Shown here in pieces: positions 8,413 through 16,787 of a stretch of 59,301 nt of DNA. How positions within the stretch are numbered: the first letter of the stretch is position 1; the number at the start of each line of letters is the position of its first letter. The translations under genes and the position numbers were made by a program. This DNA is from an uncultured Phocaeicola sp. (GTDB taxonomy: Bacteria; Bacteroidota; Bacteroidia; Bacteroidales; Bacteroidaceae), in NCBI GenBank assembly GCA_944320855.1, contig CALUJF010000015.1, positions 1 to 59,301 of the forward strand, given 5' to 3'. The notes below the pieces were generated by a model that had not been told where the DNA came from, made no database searches, and saw nothing but the letters and a program-made list of their open reading frames with translations.

Positions 8413-9954
8413 TCATTCTCTAATTATAATAATACCAGCATAAGGCATTTGCCATCCCATTGTTAAAGAAGATATTGGTATAATCATTTCTTGAGGATCC
8501 CCATAAGGCATTTCTTTTAAAATATTTGAAAGGACTATAGTTTTAGGATCTGTATCACTAGGATTTACTTTTACACTATTTTTATTATTATCAACCCACA
8601 ACACTGGGGAAGATATTTGCCACATACTCTCTTCTAAAGCATCAATTCTTATTTCTACCTTTTCATACGCAACACCTTGTTTTAAGACTATAACTTTAAT
8701 ATTGTTTATATCACAGTAACCACAAAGACCTTTGGCCGTTTCTTCATCATAACCTTTTTCACTTGGCAAATATGACTCTAATTCACTTTCTACATTACTA
8801 GACCATGCCTTAACTGTTATTTCAAGAGGTTGAGTAGCCTGCTTTACTATAGTAACAAGATATTTCTCATAATCTTTCTTTAATGAATATGCTCCATCAT
8901 CATCTTTTTCTGTTAAGAAATCAGCATTTGCATTTTCAAAAATACTTTTAGGTAAAAGTAATAAAGCTAATTGCCTTTCTCCACCGGTATTAGGTTCAGC
9001 ACTAAATTTTATCACATTATTTTCTATTGTTGCATTACCCCAATTTTTATTCATCCAAGGATTAAAATCAGACATTCCATAATCATCATATCTAAGATAG
9101 TAAGGTAATAAATCTTCATCAATATTATCATATACTGTTATCTCTAATGGAGCATCAATCATATCAACATCCCCAGAAGTTAATGAGCCTGTAGAATATT
9201 TCTTACCATCTACAGAGAAAGTAAAGCCATCCCATGGTCTTTCAACAGAAAATTCTATAGTTCCTTCAGGCATACCTTCATATGAAACATAAATTACTCC
9301 TCTTTCTACACCTGATTTATCCAAAATTTTTATACTCTCACTCTTTGGCTCAACAACACTTTGTGCATTCAATTTCATTGTAATATATGTTTCTTCTCCT
9401 GCCTTACCCTGCATTAACTGTTCATCTATCACAAGCCAATCTGGACAAGATTCCAGTTTCCAATCAAAATTTGCATTTATAATAACAGCAGTTTCTTTTT
9501 GAACTTGTTCATATAATATCTGTGCAGGTTTATCCTCTGTACAAACGATTTCACCATCTTTTAATAATACAGAAACCACATATTCCATTGGCGCACGATG
9601 TACTTTGGCAATTACTTTACTTTCATACCCCATTTTGAGTGTTATATCAGCAACACTCTCCTCAAAAGTCAACATGTCTGAATTTATTGATAATTCCAAC
9701 TTTTGTTCACCTGCTGTTCCATTTATCTTCATTTTACCATTAGAAAACACACACCATAAAGCAGAAGAAGAAAGTTCCCAATCTACATTTGCTGTAAATG
9801 ATACTTCTGTTTTATCTCCAGCCTTAACATTTAACGTAGTTTCACCTTCAGGGAATATAGGAGTTACTACAGCATCTTCTTCAGTACATGCAGCTGCGAA
9901 AAACATCATTGCAGCAAAAAAACAAACCTTTGTAAGTAAATATATCTTTTTCAT
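8413..9954 (-). CDS. BACON-like multi-domain surface lipoprotein
   Basis: A 513-residue lipoprotein (Cys23 followed by TEEDA). Two N-terminal segments read as BACON-type Ig folds: TTLNVKAGDKTEVSFTANVD then WELSSSALWC, and AVIINANFDWKLESCPDWL. The remaining half has beta-rich segments without an enzyme motif; it resembles SusCD-linked DUF5003-type proteins, but I cannot confirm that family from sequence alone. Its place, third after SusD and 15 nt before the LRR gene, is typical of a surface accessory lipoprotein that helps load the SusCD transporter. Confidence 0.75.
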   Translation of the reverse strand: MKKIYLLTKVCFFAAMMFFAAACTEEDAVVTPIFPEGETTLNVKAGDKTEVSFTANVDWELSSSALWCVFSNGKMKINGTAGEQKLELSINSDMLTFEESVADITLKMGYESKVIAKVHRAPMEYVVSVLLKDGEIVCTEDKPAQILYEQVQKETAVIINANFDWKLESCPDWLVIDEQLMQGKAGEETYITMKLNAQSVVEPKSESIKILDKSGVERGVIYVSYEGMPEGTIEFSVERPWDGFTFSVDGKKYSTGSLTSGDVDMIDAPLEITVYDNIDEDLLPYYLRYDDYGMSDFNPWMNKNWGNATIENNVIKFSAEPNTGGERQLALLLLPKSIFENANADFLTEKDDDGAYSLKKDYEKYLVTIVKQATQPLEITVKAWSSNVESELESYLPSEKGYDEETAKGLCGYCDINNIKVIVLKQGVAYEKVEIRIDALEESMWQISSPVLWVDNNKNSVKVNPSDTDPKTIVLSNILKEMPYGDPQEMIIPISSLTMGWQMPYAGIIIIRE

Positions 9955-9973
9955 AATTCTTTGATTTTATTGA

Positions 9974-10882
9974 TTAATATCCTTGTTTCTTTAAATAATT
10001 ATATTCTTCTTCTGATATCAATTCTACTACATTTGCGTATGTTCCAACTACGCCTACATTATTTACATAGAATGTCATATACTGCAAGAAGAAGTTCTGA
10101 CATACGTTATAGAACGAAACCACACTTTGAGGATGCATAGCCCTCACCAGATTGTCGCTATTCTCGAACGCATTACCCTGGAATGCATCCGCAGTAGTAC
10201 ATACCACCTGGTCCGATTCCATTTCCAACTTAGGCTCCAAAGGCTTTTCTGTGTTGAATTTTACCTTTATATCGTAACCGTCGTACAGGAAGTCCTTTAG
10301 AATGATACCGTTTTCAACCTCAGGATCCAATTCAGTTTTCAGAAGACGCAACTGAGTTGTCGGCATATACTCCGCAAAGAAAGTCGATGTAAGAACCGCA
10401 TGTCCCACAAACTTGTTTATGTCAAACGGACAAACCTTTACAAGCACAACTTTTGTGTCACGTCCATAAAGATCCCATATTTTGTCATCACTTGCTGTAA
10501 GACGAAGCATGACACCTATAGAGTCTGTATCCTCAAAACTGTCGAAATGACCACGTATCTTAACAGAAGAAGTCAGTTCGCCTGCCTTAATAGTCACATT
10601 GTTTGATTCCAAATCATAATGAAGCCCTTCGATGGCGTTGCTGCCCTTATCAATGACTTCTACGGAATAAGTACGGTCATAATCGCAAACTGTTGTAGCA
10701 GAAACGGGAATATCATAATATGTTTCCCCGTCCTGTACGGCAATGGTCTGTAGCGAATCTGCAAACATTACATAATCCGGACCGCTATAAGTGACATTGT
10801 CGTTGTTACAACCTGTCACTATGACCATTACAGCGACAAACGCGCTTAAAATTCTTAATAGTCGTTTCATTTTTATTCCCAA
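9974..10882 (-). CDS. SusCD-associated lipoprotein with Calx-beta-like N-terminus
   Basis: A 302-residue product whose better start is probably Met5 (MKRLLRIL), 12 nt inside. The lipobox Cys25 is followed by NNDN. The region after the signal (YYDIPVSATTVCDYDRTYSV, then IKAGELTSSVKIRG) has the Calx-beta-like pattern seen in DUF4843/DUF4984-type proteins directly downstream of SusD in Bacteroidetes. The C-terminal 130 residues have no motif I know. It starts 9 nt after the SusD stop. In homologous SusCD complexes such proteins sit on the outer surface as extra subunits; that role is inferred here. Confidence 0.75.
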   Translation of the reverse strand: MGIKMKRLLRILSAFVAVMVIVTGCNNDNVTYSGPDYVMFADSLQTIAVQDGETYYDIPVSATTVCDYDRTYSVEVIDKGSNAIEGLHYDLESNNVTIKAGELTSSVKIRGHFDSFEDTDSIGVMLRLTASDDKIWDLYGRDTKVVLVKVCPFDINKFVGHAVLTSTFFAEYMPTTQLRLLKTELDPEVENGIILKDFLYDGYDIKVKFNTEKPLEPKLEMESDQVVCTTADAFQGNAFENSDNLVRAMHPQSVVSFYNVCQNFFLQYMTFYVNNVGVVGTYANVVELISEEEYNYLKKQGY

Positions 10883-10891
10883 TATTGTTTA

Positions 10892-12409
10892 TTATTTATT
10901 ACTTTCATTAGGCTGTATGGCAGATCCCGGCAAATCAAGTTCATGCTGAGGTATAGGCCAAACGAATAATGGATTGTTAGCCTCAATCTTCAGGCTGCTA
11001 CCATTAGCCACTGTCTGTGTCTGTGGTTTACGTTCGAATCCACGCCCCCATCTTTTCAAATCATGCAAACGGAAACCTTCCATATACAATTCTCTCAAAC
11101 GCTCGTTGCTGATTTCATCAAGCCAGTTTTCTGAATTCAATAATGCAGAACCGTATGTAGAGTAACGTGCCTTACGCAAATCTGTCAAGTCGGATGCAGC
11201 ATCACCATATTTCTCAAGACGACAATATGCCTCAGCACGTATCAAATACTGTTCAGACAAACGGAATACCTTTGGCATACTTACATGAAGAATGTTATAG
11301 TTATTAATAAAGTTCTGATTTCCGTGATACTTGATTAGCAACGGACAAGTCAATCCGTGACTATACCCTGTAGTAGTTTCTCCGAAGAAAGCTCTGTATC
11401 TTAAATCTTCTGCTGCATAAAGTTTAAGCGCATCATTACCTGGAACATAATCAGGACGATAGCTTATACGGTCGAAATTAAGGAAGACCTGTCCAAGACG
11501 ACCTCCATAAGATGTAGGCGTGAAACCTACTTTCCATATTATTTCTGTAGCCTCATCAAACTGCCACATATAGTCGTAATAAGAATAATTTCCTGTATAG
11601 ATAGTATTCACATCAGAAAGGATGAAATAATCACTGTCTATTACTTCAGTAGCAGCCTTAACCGCATTATCCCAATCCTGCATATACAGATAAACTCGAG
11701 CATAAAGAGCCTGCACCGTATAATATGTAAAGTAAGGAGTATTCATAATGTTGTTAGGGTCTTCATCTTCGTCCACCTCAAGCATTTCAGCGGCATTCTT
11801 CAGATCATCCAAAACGAACTGATAAGAATCATACAATGAAGCACGCTTCATTTCTCCCGGATTGGAGTAACTTGAAACTAACACAACACCAAGCTCATCT
11901 TTCGCAGTTGCCGGGTCGTATGCCTTACAGAAACATTTGATAAGCTCTGAATAAGCCAATGCACGTGCAAAATACGCCTCACCTTTAAGAACCTGTAACT
12001 GTTCGTACGCAGTATCGTCCTCTATATTATTTTCCCATTTTGCAACCTCTTCAAAAAAGAAGTTACAGTCACCTATTACTTTATAAAGGCTACCATATAC
12101 AGCCTCAATATCGGAGTTCGTAGGATTGATGTTCCAACGCCAGATGTCACCATAAACATTGGAGTAACCGTTTACAGCATAAACCAAATCAGCCTGAATA
12201 TCGGGAAGTAATGTAAGATTACCACTGTAAAGATACTGACTTTTGAAATCGGCATAAATACCTAATACAGCCTGATTTGCCTCGGTTACATTTGTAATAG
12301 CCTGATCGGCAAGGATAGCATGTGTAGGTTCTTTATCCAAACATGAAGTTGACAACACCATGGCAGCAACTCCTATTATGTATGTTTTTATATTTCTCAT
12401 TATTCTCAT
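10892..12409 (-). CDS. SusD-like outer-membrane substrate-binding lipoprotein
   Basis: A 505-residue SusD/RagB family protein. Cys23 of the lipobox is followed by LDKEP, as in many SusD proteins. Family hallmarks include the TPR-rich N-terminal half (KGEAYFARALAYSELIKCF) and the C-terminal block with LREL-type and GFRLHDLKRWGRGF motifs, ending near FVWPIPQHELD. SusD acts as a lid over the SusC barrel and grips the substrate. It is 8 nt after susC. Nothing in the sequence tells whether the ligand is a glycan or a peptide; the operon content favours peptide. Confidence 0.95.
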   Translation of the reverse strand: MRIMRNIKTYIIGVAAMVLSTSCLDKEPTHAILADQAITNVTEANQAVLGIYADFKSQYLYSGNLTLLPDIQADLVYAVNGYSNVYGDIWRWNINPTNSDIEAVYGSLYKVIGDCNFFFEEVAKWENNIEDDTAYEQLQVLKGEAYFARALAYSELIKCFCKAYDPATAKDELGVVLVSSYSNPGEMKRASLYDSYQFVLDDLKNAAEMLEVDEDEDPNNIMNTPYFTYYTVQALYARVYLYMQDWDNAVKAATEVIDSDYFILSDVNTIYTGNYSYYDYMWQFDEATEIIWKVGFTPTSYGGRLGQVFLNFDRISYRPDYVPGNDALKLYAAEDLRYRAFFGETTTGYSHGLTCPLLIKYHGNQNFINNYNILHVSMPKVFRLSEQYLIRAEAYCRLEKYGDAASDLTDLRKARYSTYGSALLNSENWLDEISNERLRELYMEGFRLHDLKRWGRGFERKPQTQTVANGSSLKIEANNPLFVWPIPQHELDLPGSAIQPNESNK

Positions 12410-12417
12410 ATAATAAA

Positions 12418-15354
12418 TTAAAAGTTCAACTCTACACCCAATGTAAACTGCCTTGTCATAGGATATTGTGCTCGATAGATATTAGCACTTACCTCAGGGT
12501 CTATACCTGTAAATCCGGTAAACGTAAGCAGGTTCTGACCTTGAACAAAGACACGCGCACCATCGAAGAAACGAGTCTTTGCCAATGCTTTACCCGGAAT
12601 ATTGTATGATAACATCAGGTTCTTAAGACGCAAGAAAGATGCGTTTTCAAGATAATGAGTATCAAACTGCGGCGTTACTCCGTGACGAGGAATATCCGTA
12701 ATGTCTCCCGGCTTTTTCCAACGGTCATAAAGCAATCGTTTTGACTGGTTATATGAAGTATATAATCCGTTACTTTCATCCATCAGACGGTCATTATTAT
12801 ATACCCATCTGTCTGCCATCCAGCTGAACTGTGCTGAAAGCATAAGACCTTTCCATGAGAGATTTGTTCCGAAACCGCCTTGCCAAGGAGCAACGAAGCT
12901 CTTGCCTTCTATAAGAACACGGTCTTCTTCACTAAATTCATTTGTTATCTTACCATCTTTGGTGTACCAAAGAGCATCACCGTTTGCCGGATTTACCCCG
13001 GCATATCTGACCATATAGAATCCAGCAACATTATGTCCCACTGAATACATTGTAACATTACTGTCAACATACTCATCTATACCGTTATACAGTTCTGTCA
13101 ATTTGTTTTTGTTGTACGACGCATTAGCAAATACATTCCATGTGAAATTCTTGGTTTTAATGACATCCACATCCAAAGAAAGTTCGACACCACGGTTTAC
13201 CATTGCACCAACATTATCCCAATATGCTCCATAACCACCATCAGCATAACTTACAGGTACCTGCATAAGCATATCTGTAGTAAGTTTATTATAGAACTCA
13301 GCAGTCAAGTTCAAACGGTTAAAGAACCCAAGACGCAAACCAATATTTGTAGTCCAAAGTTTCTCCCATGTCAAATCTTCGTTTCCACGCTGATTAGGTG
13401 AAATACCTGTCTCTCCCATATAATTACTGCCTCCAGTAACCAAAGCAAGATGTTCATAGTTTGGTATTGAAGAGTTACCGGAAGTACCCGTACTGAATGT
13501 CAACTGAGCATTGGTAAGCCAGTCATACTGCTTAAAGAAATCTTCGCGGCGCATATCCCACATAAGACCTACAGACCAGAATCCAGCCCAGCGGTTTCCT
13601 TCACCAAAACGTGAAGAAGCATCGGCACGTACAGAAAAATCAGCATAGTATTTATTCTTATAATTATACTCTCCACGTCCGAAGAAAGACAAGAAACCAT
13701 AATCGCTTGTATTATCCGACCATGATGACGCAAAAGAGCCGGAAGCCATGTTTGTCAAGGCATCATTCTTCTGACCTTCTGTTACTGCCTGGAATGTTTC
13801 ATAATGATAATTCACACCTTCCTGTCCTATCATAAAATTGAAATCGTGTGTATCATCAAGGTTGAAACGATAATTGGCTGTATTGGTTACAGTTAAAGTC
13901 AATCCGTCTGACGATGCACGTCCGGCAGTTCCCGATTCATTGTTTATTATATAACTTGGGAAAGACTGCATAAATGAAGTCGCATGAGAATAATCAATAC
14001 CAAACTGTGAACGGATTGTAAGATTCTCTATAGGTGTTACTTCTGCAAATAAAGAAGAAATAACTTTGTATGTCTTATGTTTTACCGGATTATTCTGCAT
14101 CCATTCGATTGGGTTCTGACCACTACCCTTCCATTCTCCGTCATTCTGTGAGGCAAGGCTTCCATCCTCATTATATGGATTCCAATAAGGTAACATAAAG
14201 TGAGAAGCTGATATAGGAGCATATAAAGCATATTCTCCGTCTTCAGCCTGTTCAACATCTTCGTATGCAAGTAATGTACTTGTTCCTAACTTCAACCACT
14301 CTTTCGCACGGTTTTCTACATTAGCCCTAAGATTATATCTGCGGAACGCGGAACCGATTGTTATACCATCCTGATCAAAGAAACTACCTGATACATAATA
14401 GTTTGTCTTATCTGTAGCTCCGTTAACAGAAAGGTCATAACTCTGAGATGGCGCATTGTTATTATATACTGCATCCATCCAGTTTACGTCTATATTCTTA
14501 ATCTTATTATAATAATCTTCACCAAGATCAAGTCCTATTTCCTTTTCATATTTGATACGCTCTGCAGTATTCATCAAATCCCAGTTATTACCGGCAAGCT
14601 GAGAAAATCCCCACTGTCCACGGAATGTTACTTTTGCTCCGTCAGTCTTACGTCCACGCTTTGTAGTAATAACAACCACACCATTAGCCGCACGCGCTCC
14701 ATAGATAGAAGTAGAAGAAGCATCCTTCAAAACAGAAATGCTTTCTATGTCACTTGGACTGATAGCATTAAAACTTGAAGACTCAATAGGTACACCGTCA
14801 AGTATAAAAAGAGGAGTAGTACCTGAATTAATTGAGTTGGTACCACGGATCTGGAAGGTTGCAGCCTTACTTGGTTCACCTGAATTAGAGATAACAGTCA
14901 AACCAGGTGTCTGTCCCTGCAATGCCTGATCGAAACTTGCAGTCGGAACATTTTCCAGTTTCTCACTCTTAACAGTAGATACTGATCCTGCAATAGTTCC
15001 TTTCTTACGCACACCGTAAGCCACTACAACTACCTCGTCTATCATCTCTGCATCGGATTTCAAACTCACGTTCAAAACTCCGGTTGACGCATTCACCTTA
15101 TGGCTCTGCGATGCATAACCGATATAAGAGAATACCAAGGTTGCATTTGATGCACCTTTCACCTCGAAGCTATAGTTACCATCCATGTCGGTAACTACAC
15201 CGTTAGTAGTTCCCTCCTGCAATATCGTTACTCCAATCAACGGTTCATTGTCTTCATGACTAACGACCGTTCCTTTCACCACAAAATTCTGGGCGAAAGC
15301 CGAGTGGAATGTCAATAAAGCGAGAGAGAAAAACAAAAGAATAAATCTTTTCAT
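12418..15354 (-). CDS. SusC-like TonB-dependent outer-membrane transporter
   Basis: A 978-residue SusC/RagA family protein with a signal peptide to about residue 21. An N-terminal carboxypeptidase-D-like domain follows (VKGTVVSHEDNEPLIGVT, GNYSFEV), then the TonB box region DEVVVVAYG, the plug (FDQALQGQTPGLTV, IRGTNSINSGTTPLFILDGV) and a 22-strand barrel ending in an aromatic FTLGVELNF. It imports oligomers across the outer membrane using TonB energy, with SusD as lid. It is the first gene of the operon; its mRNA probably has a leader of about 320 nt. No HTCS, SusR or ECF-sigma/anti-sigma pair is adjacent, so its regulator is probably elsewhere. Confidence 0.97.
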   Translation of the reverse strand: MKRFILLFFSLALLTFHSAFAQNFVVKGTVVSHEDNEPLIGVTILQEGTTNGVVTDMDGNYSFEVKGASNATLVFSYIGYASQSHKVNASTGVLNVSLKSDAEMIDEVVVVAYGVRKKGTIAGSVSTVKSEKLENVPTASFDQALQGQTPGLTVISNSGEPSKAATFQIRGTNSINSGTTPLFILDGVPIESSSFNAISPSDIESISVLKDASSTSIYGARAANGVVVITTKRGRKTDGAKVTFRGQWGFSQLAGNNWDLMNTAERIKYEKEIGLDLGEDYYNKIKNIDVNWMDAVYNNNAPSQSYDLSVNGATDKTNYYVSGSFFDQDGITIGSAFRRYNLRANVENRAKEWLKLGTSTLLAYEDVEQAEDGEYALYAPISASHFMLPYWNPYNEDGSLASQNDGEWKGSGQNPIEWMQNNPVKHKTYKVISSLFAEVTPIENLTIRSQFGIDYSHATSFMQSFPSYIINNESGTAGRASSDGLTLTVTNTANYRFNLDDTHDFNFMIGQEGVNYHYETFQAVTEGQKNDALTNMASGSFASSWSDNTSDYGFLSFFGRGEYNYKNKYYADFSVRADASSRFGEGNRWAGFWSVGLMWDMRREDFFKQYDWLTNAQLTFSTGTSGNSSIPNYEHLALVTGGSNYMGETGISPNQRGNEDLTWEKLWTTNIGLRLGFFNRLNLTAEFYNKLTTDMLMQVPVSYADGGYGAYWDNVGAMVNRGVELSLDVDVIKTKNFTWNVFANASYNKNKLTELYNGIDEYVDSNVTMYSVGHNVAGFYMVRYAGVNPANGDALWYTKDGKITNEFSEEDRVLIEGKSFVAPWQGGFGTNLSWKGLMLSAQFSWMADRWVYNNDRLMDESNGLYTSYNQSKRLLYDRWKKPGDITDIPRHGVTPQFDTHYLENASFLRLKNLMLSYNIPGKALAKTRFFDGARVFVQGQNLLTFTGFTGIDPEVSANIYRAQYPMTRQFTLGVELNF

Positions 15355-15681
15355 CTTCCGCTATTAAATATTAAATTAAAAATTAAATGAATTGCAACAT
15401 AAAACCGTGGCATAATACTAAATGCTGAAAGTCCGGATTCTCCACTGAAAACCGGATGCCTAAACATAAAGCTATTTTACGCCAAGGTATATAAGACAAA
15501 AGGGACATAAACGGGAACACCTTCCCATAAATGCCTCAAAAGGATTTATTTACTAAAAAGGATCTCGTGATTTGACGTTACGAAATACGATATCCCAATT
15601 GTTAAAAAACAGAGAACTTTCCAAATTAGTAGCCATCTCTCAATCCTATATCTCAATTATACTTTAATTTTTGAAACGGCG

Positions 15682-15729
15682 CAAAATTACAAAAGTATGT
15701 CATAACATAAAATTAATTAATGATGTTAT
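15682..15729 (-). promoter_or_regulatory. Candidate susC promoter with adjacent dyad
   Basis: On the minus strand two overlapping matches to the Bacteroides -7 element occur: TACTTTTG (15697-15690) and TAATTTTG (15689-15682). Just upstream is a dyad, ATAACAT (15702-15708) with ATGTTAT (15723-15729), whose centre contains TTAATTAA. It covers the region where the -33 element would lie. No good TTTG -33 box is present, as expected if an activator is needed. The predicted leader is about 320 nt. Confidence 0.4.
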
Positions 15730-15997
15730 TTCCTTACAATATATAACTTACACATTGGACAGATTTACCCCCCCCATTACAAAATGACACATTTTAGACC
15801 ATATTACTATCATATTAACACGTTATCCTTAACAATAAAACATATCGGATTACGATTTATTATAAATAAGACAGTATCAATCCAAAAGTATAAATATTGT
15901 TAAAGACGATAATCATAACCGTACTAATCCCTTAAACATAGCAAAGGGATGACAAAACGTTTACTTCCTCATCCATTCCACAACTACGCTATTTGAA

Positions 15998-16043
15998 TTT
16001 CACTTCCGGTTTTTGTGGCATTTCACTTCCTGTTTTTGTGATA
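15998..16043. repeat. Two-copy 23-bp tandem repeat
   Basis: TTTCACTTCCGGTTTTTGTG plus gca (15998-16020) is directly followed by TTTCACTTCCTGTTTTTGTG plus ata (16021-16043). The first 20 bases differ at one place. There is no coding context. It could be a paired protein-binding site. Confidence 0.75.
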
Positions 16044-16327
16044 GACCTACCGTTAATAGCATTCTGACATTTTGATTTTGAAACATAACGAGAACGACGT
16101 TTATCAACACTTCATGAAATGAACTGAAAAAAAGACGATTCTCAGCGATTAAGATAATATCTTATACACACAGAATCGGAATATAAAATATCAATTTGAA
16201 AACTATTGGACTCATAAGGAAGACATAAAACATGATATTTCAAAATATAATATCTATTAGACAACAAGAAACGTACCATAAAAGCAAACGAAATAGAGCA
16301 AAAACAAGGCTGAAAAATTGCAGAAAG

Positions 16328-16391
16328 AAAACGCTTTGAAGAATCGGAGAAGATTTATAGTCGTTTTATAAAAACTCTTCGGCGTTTTTTT
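16328..16391 (+). terminator. Orphan terminator-like hairpin
   Basis: AAAACGC (16328-16334) pairs with GCGTTTT (16382-16388), and GAAGA (16338-16342) with TCTTC (16376-16380), with more T after the stem. It lies in the gene-free interval, so if real it would end a non-coding plus-strand transcript. The loop is long (about 33 nt), which lowers confidence. Confidence 0.3.
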
Positions 16392-16747
16392 CATTTTATT
16401 GGGGTAAAAAAAATTTTTCTTGGAGAAGAAAACAGTTAATTAAAAGAATATTTTTAACATTTACAGCAAATCAATTTACTTAAAAGAAACATAAATATCT
16501 ATCAATCCTTAACACATTTAACAAACCATCTACAGATGGCAAGAAATCCAAAATTTGCATTTCCACACATGCGGGTATTTTCATTACATTTAGACACAAT
16601 TCCTACATTTTCTGTGTCATAATATAAAAGCATATCATTCCGGCAATCTTATATTATTTCGGTGTAAATCTCCTATTTTCATCCAGTATTGTAAATGGCA
16701 GGCATAAAGTTTTGGATACAGAACATAAAATTCTGCAAGAAAAACAT

Positions 16748-16755
16748 TATATTTG
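16748..16755 (+). promoter_or_regulatory. -7 promoter element of the AAA-ATPase gene
   Basis: TATATTTG matches TAnnTTTG, 32 nt before the ATG at 16788. No clear -33 TTTG at the usual 19-21 nt spacing. Confidence 0.4.
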
Positions 16756-16787
16756 TAACTTAAGGAGAATAAAAAAAACTATACGCC

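Larger units (their letters stand above)
15355..16787. other. Gene-free interval, 1.4 kb, upstream of susC
   Basis: No convincing protein gene on either strand; the DNA is very AT-rich. It contains the probable susC leader and promoter (15,355-15,729), a run of eight C (15,768-15,775), a 23-bp tandem repeat (15,998-16,043), a hairpin with a T tail (16,328-16,391) and the promoter of the AAA-ATPase gene (near 16,748). Each is listed separately. No long flanking inverted repeat typical of an invertible promoter was seen. Confidence 0.6.

Noticed and set aside
406-15354. Classical polysaccharide utilisation locus
   Set aside because: No carbohydrate-active enzyme, sulfatase or HTCS is present; the only enzyme is a protease.
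15768-15775. Run of eight C upstream of susC as a slippage-type phase-variation switch
   Set aside because: It lies about 70 bp beyond the likely promoter and in no gene; no second such tract or flanking structure supports a switch.
15355-16787. Invertible promoter for the susC operon
   Set aside because: No pair of long inverted repeats flanking the promoter region was found; the only dyad is short and local.
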